A DNA stretch of 64,000 nt from assembly GCA_964520585.1 (NCBI GenBank), contig CAZFOO010000010.1, positions 1 to 64,000 on the forward strand, in the 5' to 3' direction. Shown here one piece after another: positions 7,743-16,921 of this stretch. The translations under genes and the position numbers were made by a program. The notes beneath the pieces were generated by a model that was not told the DNA's origin, searched no databases, and saw nothing but the letters and a program-made list of their open reading frames with translations. The DNA comes from PXAP01 sp964520585. GTDB taxonomy: Bacteria; Bacteroidota; Bacteroidia; Bacteroidales; PUMT01. Each line of letters opens with the position of its first letter. Position 1 is the stretch's first letter.

Positions 7743-8864
7743 CTAATTCTTCAAATTGGACAAAGTTTCAATATCTTCCGGATGAACAGATCCATCAGGC
7801 AGGGGACCAATGTTTAATAACAGATTGTAATTATTCAACAGTGCATCTCCAAGCATGATTTTTACATCCTCAACTTTAAGATGATGCCCATCATGAGCTT
7901 TATTGTATCCCCAGTTATTACCAGCACCGGGCAAATGGGGTTGCATGGTATTGCATACTTCTTTAGGTTTATTTTTATTCAATTCATATGCGCGTTGTGC
8001 TACAGGGTACTGCGAACCGACCCTGGCGCCACCACCTCGTTCAGGTGCCATAAAATCCTCATCGCCGTTTGCCCCTTGTTTAAACGAAATCAGGGCATGC
8101 GGCGACAGGCGGCGGATTAATCTATAGGTTTCTTCCATAGGAAAGACATCCGGGTTTGCATAATATCCCATTATTGGATCAAACCAAATTCCGGCTATTG
8201 TTGGATATTGGGTCAACAGTTCCTTTAATTGTGCATGAACATAATCCACATATTTTTTAAAATCTTCCGGTTTCTCGTATTTATATTCATTCGGTTTCAA
8301 TTTATAGGGAGGACGGGCATTGGACCAACCGTCTTCCCGCGCATAAAACCACGGATGCTTCCAGTCTGCTGCATATGAATAATAAAGGAATAAACCTATT
8401 CCTTCCTTTTCACAAGCTTTGGCCAACTCAGCCATTAAATCACGGCCGGCAGGCGAATTTACACTATTGAAATCCGTTTCATTAGTTTTAAACAGACAAA
8501 AACCGTCGTGATGTTTGCTGGTAATAGTAATGTATTTCATCCCGGCATTTTTGGCAAGCTGCACTATAAAATTCGCATCAAAACCGGCAGCAGTAAAACT
8601 GTCTTTTAATTTTGCATATTCATCCACTGGTATAGTATCCCGAAGTTGAACCCATTCACCCTTTCCTAATTGGCTGTATAGCCCATAATGAATGAACATT
8701 CCGAACCGGGCATCTTTGAACCAGCGAATATTGGCTTCCCGTGGATTCTTTTTGTAATAATCCTTGTAATTCTGCAAATATTCCGGAACCTGGCTTTGCA
8801 AGGGAAAATGCACCGACAGAAGTATTATAAGTGCTAACAAAATGAAGTTTAATTTATTTTTCAT
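7743..8864 (-). CDS. Alpha-L-fucosidase, GH29
   Basis: This secreted 373-residue protein has a signal peptide (about 1-25). The GH29 barrel shows R-F-G-M-F-I-H-Y-G (53-61), the S-K-H-H-D-G-F motif (116-122) and the nucleophile Asp229 in I-W-F-D. It ends at H-P-E-D-I-E-T-L, where the barrel closes, so the C-terminal beta-sandwich seen in many GH29 enzymes is missing. The stop is 40 nt from a low-complexity tract, so C-terminal loss is possible, though short GH29 proteins exist. It should release terminal fucose in the periplasm. It is co-oriented with the GH92 gene upstream. Confidence 0.9.
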   Translation of the reverse strand: MKNKLNFILLALIILLSVHFPLQSQVPEYLQNYKDYYKKNPREANIRWFKDARFGMFIHYGLYSQLGKGEWVQLRDTIPVDEYAKLKDSFTAAGFDANFIVQLAKNAGMKYITITSKHHDGFCLFKTNETDFNSVNSPAGRDLMAELAKACEKEGIGLFLYYSYAADWKHPWFYAREDGWSNARPPYKLKPNEYKYEKPEDFKKYVDYVHAQLKELLTQYPTIAGIWFDPIMGYYANPDVFPMEETYRLIRRLSPHALISFKQGANGDEDFMAPERGGGARVGSQYPVAQRAYELNKNKPKEVCNTMQPHLPGAGNNWGYNKAHDGHHLKVEDVKIMLGDALLNNYNLLLNIGPLPDGSVHPEDIETLSNLKN

Positions 8865-9055
8865 TTGAATTCATTTATTAAGTACAAGATACTCTTTTTA
8901 TTTAAATTGGGTTCACACATGGATTGTCATCTATAAAGCTAATCCGGAGAATTATAGGATTGATTTCCTTTTCTGTATTCTGCCATTCAATAAATCAAAC
9001 ATGATGAGTTCATCAAAAAGGGATGTTTGATCTTTAACTTGCAACAAATAACCAC

Positions 9056-9330
9056 CCTTAAGATACCCACTGACAACCCCTTTGTGCAATTATAGCAAAA
9101 AATTATCAAGAACAACTCAAAACTCTTCTGAACAACCCCAAAAATCCACAGAACAATTCAAAACAAACTCAGAACAACTCAAAACTCTTCTGAACAACTC
9201 CAAACATCCACAAAACAACTCAAAACATCCTCAGAACAATTCAAAACTCCTCTGAACAATTCAAAACTCCTCTGAACAGCTCAAAACTCCTCTGAACAGC
9301 TCAAAACTCCTCTGAAAAACTCTCACAATA
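9056..9330. repeat. Low-complexity tract 2 (AACTCCTCTGAACA repeats)
   Basis: Imperfect units such as CTCAAAACTCCTCTGAACAA (about 20-22 nt) run from 9100 to 9320. The first 70 nt (9056-9127) match the head of the tract at 7435, including C-T-T-T-G-T-G-C-A-A-T-T-A-T-A-G. The tract lies 190 nt upstream of the GH29 start and downstream of GH92. The surrounding intergenic region (8865-9496) holds no gene. Confidence 0.85.
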
Positions 9331-9496
9331 ATTCACTCGTTTTCCGGTAAAGAACAAAAATATCTCCATATCCTTCAATGGCCAAAGCATCAGCAGTGAC
9401 GGGGACTAACTACTGTTAAGAGAGTTTGTCAACAGAAATGAATATCTTCCGATGTACAAAACCTGATGTATCCGGTCTGCAAATATGAATTTATTA

Positions 9497-11797
9497 TCAC
9501 TGAATTTCATCCTTAGTATATGAGTATGGCCAGGCTGAAGGATCTGTTCCTCTCTCCTTGTTAGGCTTATTGGTCATATCAAATTTCAGCCACGCCCCTT
9601 CCATCAGATCATTGTAATTTACATAATTTTTATCCCATTTCTTGCCATTGATGTATAAATTATCAATATAAATGTTATCCATATTGTTCTCCGGGGCAGA
9701 AATTCTTAACTGATTTCCGTTTTCTAATTCGATGCTCATTTCGGGGAATAAAGGTGATCCAATTACGTACTGATCCGCGCCTGGTGTAACAGGATAAAAT
9801 CCCATAGCACTGAAAACATACCATGCCGAAGTTTGTCCGTTATCTTCATCACCACAATAACCATCCGGTGTAGGCATGTACATTTTGTCCATAACTTCTC
9901 TTGCCCAATACTGGGCCTTCCAGGGCTCACCAGCATGATTGTAAAGATATATCATATGCTGTATGGGTTGATTTCCATGAGCATACTGACCCATGTCGGC
10001 TATTTGCATCTCTCTGATCTCGTGGATAGGGAAACCGTAATAGCTGTCATCAAATACCGGAGGCATAATAAAAACTGAATCCAGCATCGAGACAAAAATC
10101 TCCCGTCCTCCCATAAGGTCCATCAATCCCTGCACGTCATGGAAAACCGACCAGGTATAATGCCATGAATTTCCTTCGGTAAAGGCATCTCCCCATTTAA
10201 AAGGATTAAAGGGTTCCTGGAAACTTCCATCCTCGTTACGCCCTCTCATCAGATTCGTTTCCTCATCAAAAATATTCCGAAAATTCTGACTACGCTTTCT
10301 GAACCTTTCAATCTCCTCCCTCGGACGCTCAAGTTCCTTTGCCAGTTTCCAGATGGTCCAGTCGGCAAAAGCATATTCAAGTGTACGTGCTGCATTTTCA
10401 TTTATCCCCACATCATAAGGCACATATCCAAGCTCATTATAATACTGATGGCCATAACGGCCGGTAGCGCTTACATCAGGATGAACATTCTCTGTGCCAT
10501 GAAGCACACCTTCATAGAGCGTTTCAATATCATATCCACGACCGCCTTTTAGATATGCATCTGCCACTATAGTCGCTGAATTATTTCCTATCATTACCGA
10601 ACGATGTCCCGGACTGGCCCATTCCGGAAGAAAACCGCTCTGAAGATATGCATTTACAAGCCCGGCCTGCATCTTTTCGTTCATAGAAGGATACATAAGA
10701 TTGAAAAATGGGAAAACAGCCCTGAAGGTATCCCAGAATCCGTTATCGGTAAACATATAACCGGGAAGGATCTCTCCGTTATATGGACTGTAATGCATAA
10801 TGTTACCCTGCTCATCAAATTCATAAAACTTTCGTGGAAAAAGAAGGGTACGCCAAAATGTAGTATAAAAAGTACGAGTCTGGTCAATTGTTCCTCCCGA
10901 CACCTTGATCCGGCTTAGTTCACGATTCCAGATATCCCTGCCTTTGATTTTTAAATCATCAAAGTCATCATTGCCAATTTCCTTCAGGTTGAGCTCTGCT
11001 TGTTTGTGACTTATAAATGAAGATGCAACCTTTACATTTACCTGTTCATCACGATCAGTACTAAAACTTACTATGGCACCAACATGACCGCCTTCTAATT
11101 CATAAATATCAGGCATTGCTTCGCCTTCATTCCAGACTGATGCGGTTTTAAATGGTTTATCGAATACAAGAACAAAATAGTTCCTGAAATTATCCGGGAC
11201 TCCACCGCTGTTTTTTGTTGTATAGCCAATAATCTTGTTCTGAGAGGGAATAATTTTAATATAGGAACCATCATCTAAGGCATCAACAACAATATGTGAA
11301 TGCTCACTTTCCGGATATGTAAACCTGAAGCGTGCAGCACGTTCTGTTGGAGTGATCTCAGTGGTAACATCATGATCGGCCAGGTAAACACTGTAATAAT
11401 GAGGCTTTACGGTTTGCAGACGATGAGATATCCAGCTGGCACGTTCTTCTTCATTAATAACAGGCTCTCCGGTAACCGGCATTATGGAAAATTGCCCATA
11501 ATCATTCATCCATGGACTTGGCATATGGGTCTGCTTGAAACCTCTTATTCTTTCGTCTGTATAGGAATATTGCCACCCACTGCCCATCTCTCCTGTCTGG
11601 GGTGTCCAGAAATTCATTCCCCAGGGCAGTGCAATAGCAGGATAAACATTCCCATGAGATAACAGGAACTTGGACTGGCTTCCCATAAGGGGATTAACAA
11701 AATCGACCGGAGAATCAACTTTGTGAACATATTGGGAATATGCACCATAAGAAAAAAGTGCTATTACGAGAATAGCTATAAACTTACGAAAATTCAT
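9497..11797 (-). CDS. GH92 family glycosidase
   Basis: This is a 766-residue exported protein with a signal peptide (about 1-22). The N-terminal beta-sandwich contains D-F-V-N-P-L-M-G-S; the (alpha/alpha)6 barrel contains D-N-G-F-W-D-T-F (351-358), H-G-N-Q-P (607-611) and G-D-E-D-N-G-Q (649-655). Length matches full GH92 exo-alpha-mannosidases, which are calcium dependent and remove alpha-mannose from glycans. The oddity is Gln610, where alpha-mannosidases have the general acid Glu (H-G-N-E-P). From memory, a Glu-to-Gln change here is found in the GH92 enzyme that cleaves mannose-phosphate diesters, so the substrate may not be an ordinary mannoside. Confidence 0.92.
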   Translation of the reverse strand: MNFRKFIAILVIALFSYGAYSQYVHKVDSPVDFVNPLMGSQSKFLLSHGNVYPAIALPWGMNFWTPQTGEMGSGWQYSYTDERIRGFKQTHMPSPWMNDYGQFSIMPVTGEPVINEEERASWISHRLQTVKPHYYSVYLADHDVTTEITPTERAARFRFTYPESEHSHIVVDALDDGSYIKIIPSQNKIIGYTTKNSGGVPDNFRNYFVLVFDKPFKTASVWNEGEAMPDIYELEGGHVGAIVSFSTDRDEQVNVKVASSFISHKQAELNLKEIGNDDFDDLKIKGRDIWNRELSRIKVSGGTIDQTRTFYTTFWRTLLFPRKFYEFDEQGNIMHYSPYNGEILPGYMFTDNGFWDTFRAVFPFFNLMYPSMNEKMQAGLVNAYLQSGFLPEWASPGHRSVMIGNNSATIVADAYLKGGRGYDIETLYEGVLHGTENVHPDVSATGRYGHQYYNELGYVPYDVGINENAARTLEYAFADWTIWKLAKELERPREEIERFRKRSQNFRNIFDEETNLMRGRNEDGSFQEPFNPFKWGDAFTEGNSWHYTWSVFHDVQGLMDLMGGREIFVSMLDSVFIMPPVFDDSYYGFPIHEIREMQIADMGQYAHGNQPIQHMIYLYNHAGEPWKAQYWAREVMDKMYMPTPDGYCGDEDNGQTSAWYVFSAMGFYPVTPGADQYVIGSPLFPEMSIELENGNQLRISAPENNMDNIYIDNLYINGKKWDKNYVNYNDLMEGAWLKFDMTNKPNKERGTDPSAWPYSYTKDEIQ

Positions 11798-12006
11798 AAA
11801 TGTAATTTTAGTGGTTATTAAACTTCAAAAATCTTTGTTCAGAATTGATGTTTTGCATTTGGCAGAATTTCATTCACCAGCGTGTAAATTTGCGCCTTTT
11901 TTACTAAATAAAAGAAGAAAATAAATCAAAAACGGGAATAAGCAGGCTATAGTGAACCAATTAATATTCTATCAAAGGATATTATTACAAACAGGGTTTC
12001 ATATTT

Positions 12007-13149
12007 TCACTGATTTTCAGCAATATTCTTCCCAATCCTATAAAGATAAGCAGGGGCATTGGTTATAGAATCTTTATCATTCATGGCCAGATCACGAATT
12101 GAATATAACTCTTTCATTCCAAAAGCCTCTCTCGTATTTCTCTTATCTCCTTCAATTAAACCAGTAACACCGATTAATGTTTTTTTATACTTATGTGCTA
12201 TAACTGAAACATAAGAAACAACTTTACCGAAAGATGTTTGCCGGTCAATCTTCCCCTCCCCTGTTATTACTATATCGCATTTTTTAATAGCCTCTTCTAA
12301 TCCTGTCATAGCAGCCATGATTTCAACACCCTTTTTTAATACCCCCTTCCCATAAGCAAGGAAAAAAAGTGCAGCACCACCAGCAGCACCCGTCCCCGGA
12401 TGATCATCAGCCCTGAAACCTGTTTCTTCAAAAAGAAGCTCCGATAATTGTTTTAAGCCTTGCTCAAGAACCTTTACAGCCTCTTTGCCGGCGCCTTTTT
12501 GGGGACCGTAAACTCTGGCAGCACCATCGGGACCGTTAAGTATATTTTGAACATCACAGGCAATAATTACCTCTGCTTTCCAGAAAAGGGGATGGACTTC
12601 ATGAGTTTCAATATGGTGAATATTTTTAAGATCTTTTCCGCGGACCGGAGTAATGATTTTCCTGTTTTTGTCCAGAAACCTGAAGCCCAGAGCCTCGGCT
12701 ATACCAGCACCACCATCAACTGTTGCACTGCCACCAATAGTAAGAATTATTTTCCTGACGTTCTTATCAAGAGCATCCCTGATAAGCTCTCCTGTTCCGG
12801 TGGTGGATGTTTCCAACGCGTTCCGTTCATCAGAACTTAATAATTCCAGGCCGGATGCACCGGCAAGTTCTATAATGGCTGTATTTTCTTTTTCAAGTTT
12901 CAAATATTTTGCTTTCAAAGCTCTACCAAGCGGGTCGGATACGATTCTCTCTATCCAGGTAGCTTTACGATGAAATGATATGCAGGATGCAGTACCATCA
13001 CCACCATCAGCAACAGGGAAAACAGATATTTTATTACACGGATAAATTTCTCTTATCCCTTTTCCAAGGAAGTGGGCGATGTGTTCAGATGGCAAACAAT
13101 CCTTGAATGAATCGGATGCAATCAGAAAATTCAATCTTTTGTTTGTCAT
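12007..13149 (-). CDS. Glycerate kinase (GarK/GlxK family)
   Basis: The protein has 380 residues, the usual length. Landmarks are A-S-D-S-F-K-D near the N-terminus, the V-A-D-G-G-D-G-T motif around 47-54, T-I-G-G-S-A-T-V-D-G-G-A-G in the middle, and I-T-G-E-G-K-I-D-R-Q-T towards the end. It phosphorylates D-glycerate to 2-phosphoglycerate in the cytosol, feeding glycolysis; a phosphoglycerate mutase of the ApgM type lies at 20441. The GntP permease at 37844 could supply a related sugar acid, but it is not adjacent. Confidence 0.93.
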   Translation of the reverse strand: MTNKRLNFLIASDSFKDCLPSEHIAHFLGKGIREIYPCNKISVFPVADGGDGTASCISFHRKATWIERIVSDPLGRALKAKYLKLEKENTAIIELAGASGLELLSSDERNALETSTTGTGELIRDALDKNVRKIILTIGGSATVDGGAGIAEALGFRFLDKNRKIITPVRGKDLKNIHHIETHEVHPLFWKAEVIIACDVQNILNGPDGAARVYGPQKGAGKEAVKVLEQGLKQLSELLFEETGFRADDHPGTGAAGGAALFFLAYGKGVLKKGVEIMAAMTGLEEAIKKCDIVITGEGKIDRQTSFGKVVSYVSVIAHKYKKTLIGVTGLIEGDKRNTREAFGMKELYSIRDLAMNDKDSITNAPAYLYRIGKNIAENQ

Positions 13150-13728
13150 TTAAATAATCTGTAATTTAATGTTCTATAATGTTTTATGCACAAAAAGTTA
13201 ACTCTTTTCAAAAGATCAATCATGCAGACTGGGATTCTCCTGATGAACAATATGTAACTTACATGATAAACTAGAAAATAATATGTAAGGTGAATATTAC
13301 TAACCATAATATCTGATTTTATAAAAATCACATTTTTTTTCGTAAAATATGACAAAAAACATATAGCATTTAAAAAAAAGTTTCCTACTTTTAGATTATT
13401 AAAAATAAGCCCCTGTCTGCCCGGAGGAACTACCAAACCTTCGCCAGGCAGGGTGCTTTGTTATTTGCACCTTGATTGGCTCTCAACTTGAAATCATTCA
13501 GACCTGATTTTGGTTGAACTGCCTGCTTAATATTCAGAATGAGCCTTTACTTTTTACTCAACGGCAATTGCAGCTACTGGCACATTATTTGACCAGATGT
13601 ATAATTAACCTTTCTTCTTATCAGTAAGATGGGAAAAAAGCGCTAAGATCAATCAAAACCCGGAATTAAAAAAAAGTAATGATCGGCCACGGGTCCACAA
13701 TCAATTATTAATCATAAAACTTAGAATT
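13150..13728. other. Intergenic, no gene seen
   Basis: This is a 579-nt AT-rich spacer between the divergent glycerate kinase (-) and ferredoxin (+) genes. The only structured part is a GC-rich patch at 13410-13460 containing CTGCC and GGCAG arms, which may be a weak hairpin. A 96-codon minus frame over 13146-13436 has no coding character. Confidence 0.5.
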
Positions 13729-13920
13729 ATGTCAATTAAAAAAGTATGGATAGAAGAAGGATGTACAGCATGTGAAGCATGTGTAGATATTTGCCCTGAT
13801 GTATTTGAAATGGGTGAAGATGTTGCAGTTGTTAAGGAAGGTGTTAACTTCGATGATCACGAAGATGACATTAAAGAAGCTGCGGATAGTTGTCCGGTTG
13901 AAGTGATCAAATACGAATAA
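13729..13920 (+). CDS. Single-cluster [4Fe-4S] ferredoxin
   Basis: The protein has 63 residues. Cysteines 12, 15, 18 and 55 (C-x2-C-x2-C and a distal C-P) are the cluster ligands, and Cys22 occupies the position that in some relatives forms a disulfide; no partner Cys is present. The protein is acidic and fits the low-potential ferredoxins of Thermotoga type. It is a soluble electron carrier. It is monocistronic: a clear terminator lies at 13999. Its redox partner is not shown by the context. Confidence 0.92.
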   Translation: MSIKKVWIEEGCTACEACVDICPDVFEMGEDVAVVKEGVNFDDHEDDIKEAADSCPVEVIKYE

Positions 13921-13998
13921 GTGTTTTACGGATTAATTTCATGTTACCATATAGTTTTAACTCAGGTCACATGAAGTTTTCCGTATGAGGTTAACCTG

Positions 13999-14030
13999 AA
14001 TGCTGCCCATATTTGTGGCAGCATTTTTTA
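13999..14030 (+). terminator. Rho-independent terminator of the ferredoxin gene
   Basis: AATGCTGCC and GGCAGCATT form a 9-bp stem around a 9-nt loop, followed by a run of T. Confidence 0.85.
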
Positions 14031-14248
14031 TTTGTTGAAATTTTACACACATTTTCATCACGCCGAAGAACCATCATCGCCCTCCTTCTAGCCCCACCCC
14101 TTATAATACAGCCATTTAGCAAGGTCAAAAACAGACCATGTTTCCTAAATCACCAAAAAAATGGTTTCGGTTTAATTGTTGTAATACTAATGTTGAAAAC
14201 CGAATAAAAGAAATATAATATTATAATTTAAAAACAGGAGGATATAAT

Positions 14249-14698
14249 ATGGCTTTAAATTTTGATAAATACGCACAGGAAGGAAATCTATTCATGAAGA
14301 ATCTTGCAAAAAGTCTTGGTCACCCCGATGAAATAGGTAGGACAGGCATTATTTTGCGGGCTGTTCTACATACCCTTCGCGAAAGAATAACTATCAGTGA
14401 ATCATTGAACATGATTTCGCAGCTTCCAATGTTCATGAAAGCAATTTATGTTGACAACTGGAAATATCGTGAAAAACCTCTAAAAATCAATAAAAAAGAA
14501 GAGTTTGCCGAAGAGGTGGAACATCACCAGTCACAATATGGCGAACAGGAATTCAATTGGGGAAAGTCAACAGAAGATATTATAAAGATAGTTTTCCGCG
14601 AATTGGGTACCTATATAACCAAGGGAGAGTTTGAGGACATAACGGCACAAATGCCAAAAGAACTCAAAGAACTTTTCAGCGAAAGCATTCATAAATAA
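14249..14698 (+). CDS. DUF2267 domain protein
   Basis: This 149-residue soluble helical protein has the DUF2267 pattern: F-D-K-Y near the N-terminus, A-x-x-x-L-R-A-V-L-H-T-L-R-E-R-I around 35-50, an L-P-x-x-x-K-A-I-Y turn, and a second related half ending I-x-A-Q-M-P-x-E-L-K-E-L-F. The family has no defined activity but is often found with stress genes. A good Shine-Dalgarno (AGGAGG) lies 9-10 nt before the ATG, unusual for this window. It probably forms an operon with the PEBP gene 18 nt downstream. Confidence 0.85.
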   Translation: MALNFDKYAQEGNLFMKNLAKSLGHPDEIGRTGIILRAVLHTLRERITISESLNMISQLPMFMKAIYVDNWKYREKPLKINKKEEFAEEVEHHQSQYGEQEFNWGKSTEDIIKIVFRELGTYITKGEFEDITAQMPKELKELFSESIHK

Positions 14699-14716
14699 AA
14701 TTAAAAATTATAATCT

Positions 14717-15184
14717 ATGGCATTTAATATTTCAACACCGGCATATGAAAACGGCGCAAACATTCCAGTAGAGCATACCTGTGAGGGAGATGATATCTCC
14801 CCACCGGTAAGATGGGACGGAGAACCAAAAGAAACAGTTTCTTTTGCATTAATTATGGAAGATCCTGATGCCCCAGGGGGAACATTTACTCACTGGATAG
14901 TATATAATCTACCCTCAGATTGCCATGAACTGGAGAAAATAATCCCTATTGAAAGGCATCTGGAAAATAATGCTATTCAGGGCAAAAACGATTTTGGAAA
15001 AATTGGATTTAACGGTCCATGTCCCCCAAAAGGAGAGGAACATCGATATTTTTTCAGGATTTTTGCATTAAAAAAGAAATTACCACCGGAATCGATTGAC
15101 AACGGCGAACAGTTTTATGAGGCTATGAATGGTTTGGTCCTGGACAAGGCCGAGTATATGGGCAAATATTACAGAAAAACCTGA
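14717..15184 (+). CDS. YbhB/YbcL-type PEBP protein
   Basis: The protein has 155 residues and matches bacterial phosphatidylethanolamine-binding (Raf-kinase-inhibitor-like) proteins. The ligand-site motif D-P-D-A-P-G-G-T-F-T-H-W is at about 48-59, and G-F-N-G-P-C-P-P-x-G-x-x-H-R-Y-F-F follows at about 96-112. No signal peptide is seen, so it is cytosolic. Function in bacteria is poorly defined. It follows the DUF2267 gene by 18 nt. Confidence 0.92.
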   Translation: MAFNISTPAYENGANIPVEHTCEGDDISPPVRWDGEPKETVSFALIMEDPDAPGGTFTHWIVYNLPSDCHELEKIIPIERHLENNAIQGKNDFGKIGFNGPCPPKGEEHRYFFRIFALKKKLPPESIDNGEQFYEAMNGLVLDKAEYMGKYYRKT

Positions 15185-15305
15185 AAAATAAAGCTTTAAA
15201 ACCGCAGGAAATAACAGATGTAACCTAAAAGGATAAAAGTATCCCAATTGGTTAGTATTTATTAGAGTCGATTTATAGAGCCAGTTTCTAAATCTTAATG
15301 TTCGT

Positions 15306-15410
15306 ATGCCAGGCTTGCGAAGTCAGAAAAAGCGGAGTTTACATGGTGTGAGTGAGCATTTTTTTAAGAGTCGTAACCTAATAGGTGGACTTATGGACAG
15401 ACTAATTAAA
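15306..15410. repeat. Dispersed repeat copy H1
   Basis: This stretch of about 105 nt resembles 16239-16343. Shared blocks are G-C-T-T-G-C-G-A-A-G-T-C, G-G-A-G-T-T-T-A, and a right end like AGGTGGACTTATGGACAGACTAATTA. It sits directly before a strong terminator at 15411. It is noncoding, and function is unknown. Confidence 0.6.
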
Positions 15411-15450
15411 TAACACCTGGTAATTCAAGTTACCAGGTGTTACATTTTTA
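15411..15450 (+). terminator. Strong Rho-independent terminator
   Basis: TAACACCTGGTAA and TTACCAGGTGTTA pair perfectly over 13 bp around a 6-nt loop, followed by CATTTTT. It lies 226 nt after the PEBP stop with repeat H1 between, and probably ends the 14249-15184 transcript. The rest of the spacer up to 15575 shows nothing. Confidence 0.85.
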
Positions 15451-15575
15451 ACTACTTGAATTTTCAGTATGCTAATCTCATCCATTCATAAATAACCGTA
15501 CAGTTATAAAATACAGCCATATGGTATCCTTCTACTGTAAATAAGAGTCAAAATTTGATTATACTTTGAAAATCA

Positions 15576-15890
15576 TCATTCCATGGGGTGGCCTGCTTCT
15601 TTCCACTCCTTTTTACCCCCTTCGAAATGGTATACATTTTTAAATCCAAGATCCTCAAGTTTTTTTGCTGCAGTGGGACTGGCGGTGCATTCCTCGTCAG
15701 AACAATACACAACTATTTCGTCATCCGTTTCAAACCTTTCTTTAGCTTCAGCCCCAATATTTTTTAAAGGGATATTTATCGCCCCTTTAATATGAGACTT
15801 TTCATATTCTTCTTTATTAAGAACCTCGATTAGAGTAACCTCATCATTTTCAAGTTTCTTTTTCAACGTTTCCAAATCTATTATTTTCAC
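15576..15890 (-). CDS. Rhodanese-like domain protein
   Basis: This 104-residue protein is a single rhodanese domain. It shows L-I-E-V-L-N-K-E-E-Y-E, the H-I-K-G-A-I-N-I-P motif (33-41) and the active-site loop opening with Cys63 in V-Y-C-S-D-E-E-C. A second Cys68 stands where many single-domain rhodaneses have Gly or Arg, so the loop could form a disulfide. It is cytosolic, with a sulfur-transfer or redox role presumed. It is encoded alone, convergent with the PEBP operon. Confidence 0.88.
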   Translation of the reverse strand: MKIIDLETLKKKLENDEVTLIEVLNKEEYEKSHIKGAINIPLKNIGAEAKERFETDDEIVVYCSDEECTASPTAAKKLEDLGFKNVYHFEGGKKEWKEAGHPME

Positions 15891-16238
15891 AGTAAATTTA
15901 TTTTATTAAAATTCACTCCGAATAAAGCAATATTAATGCCGCTATCTGGTCTGAATGATCTGCTTATTATTAAAAACCATTAAAGGCCATTCATAAACTC
16001 AGCGCCTGAATCAACCATTTGCCAGAACACATAAAATACTAAAATTTCTACATCTGACAATTACTATTAAAGAACATATAGATACATATGGAATCGACTG
16101 AAAATTATTGACAAATCCCGTTTATAATCATAAATGATAAATTTATTGCATGTGAATTCGGCCAAAAATCAATGCCACAACAAGTTTATAATCAACCATG
16201 AGAAGTATATTGCATATGAGATCGACCAGTGGTTAATG

Positions 16239-16343
16239 TCGGGATGCTTGCGAAGTCAAAAAATGTGGAGTTTAATTAAAATAAATGAGATTTATTTTTC
16301 ATGCGTAACATTGCAGGTGGATATTATGGAGAGATACTAATTA
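16239..16343. repeat. Dispersed repeat copy H2 and nearby half-sites
   Basis: This pairs with copy H1. Just upstream (16145-16240) are two related units, TTTATTGCATGTGAATTCGGCC and TATATTGCATATGAGATCGACC, which match the TGCATGTGAAATCGACC unit at 34719-34740. The 1 kb around it (15891-16921) contains no gene; the 68-codon frame at 16134-16340 runs over the repeat and is not coding. Confidence 0.6.
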
Positions 16344-16570
16344 TCATCTCAGAGATGATCAATGGTCATCAGGATTGAAATTGTGGAATTAAACAGAAAA
16401 AGTGTGCCAAAAATCCCCAATGTAAATTAAAGGATGATGAACATTCTCTTCCTGAAGTACCCTTTTATTTTAATAATGTAAAATCCGATGTACAATAACA
16501 TAATAAAGGGTAGTGCAACCGGATTTTAAATTCTCAACAAGAAAATTATAAAATAGCCTGATAATGATTT

Positions 16571-16791
16571 TTTTAAAGCTTAACAACCGATTACGGCATC
16601 TATAATACTGCATTATGTTAATGGATAACAACAGATTACGTATTGGCAACAATTAAGTATATTAATGGATAACAGTTGATTATGTATCGGCAACAATGAA
16701 GTATGTTGGTAATCAACAATTGATTATGAGGTAGGTAATACTAAATTATTTTACAGGATAACAACTGGTCATAACATTGGTAACCGTTAAC
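16571..16791. repeat. 44-bp minisatellite, 4-5 copies
   Basis: Units begin near 16571, 16614, 16658, 16702 and 16747, with periods of 43-45 nt. The units at 16614 and 16658 are the most alike (TAATGGATAACA...GATTA-GTAT-GGCAACAAT-AAG). The flanking units are progressively diverged. It is noncoding and lies upstream of the small gene at 16922. Confidence 0.8.
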
Positions 16792-16921
16792 ATAACAATA
16801 AGATAACACTTTAGTAATTTTTTCAAAAGCCGGAATCGATCCTTGGACTAAAAATGCCAGATTCATAAAAAAGGCATATTATTTGGACATATAAAATATA
16901 AATATCTAACAATCTATTATA

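Noticed and set aside
7404..7746. Two overlapping + frames encoding Thr/Asn/Gln-rich repeats
   Set aside because: They follow only from the low-complexity DNA; both frames are open at once, amino acids mirror base composition, and no start signal or homologue is evident.
11860..11895. Bacteroidetes-type promoter (TAAATTTG) on the + strand
   Set aside because: The nearest TTG is 23 nt away and no + strand gene follows for 1.8 kb.
13146..13436. 96-codon minus frame upstream of glycerate kinase
   Set aside because: AT-rich spacer with rare-codon-like, hydrophobic random composition; it overlaps the kinase start by 4 nt and shows no family trait.
14013..14207. 64-codon + frame after the ferredoxin gene
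   Set aside because: It begins inside the ferredoxin terminator, and the protein shows no domain or signal.
16134..16340. 68-codon + frame
   Set aside because: It runs through dispersed repeat units and has no coding pattern or homologue that I recognise.
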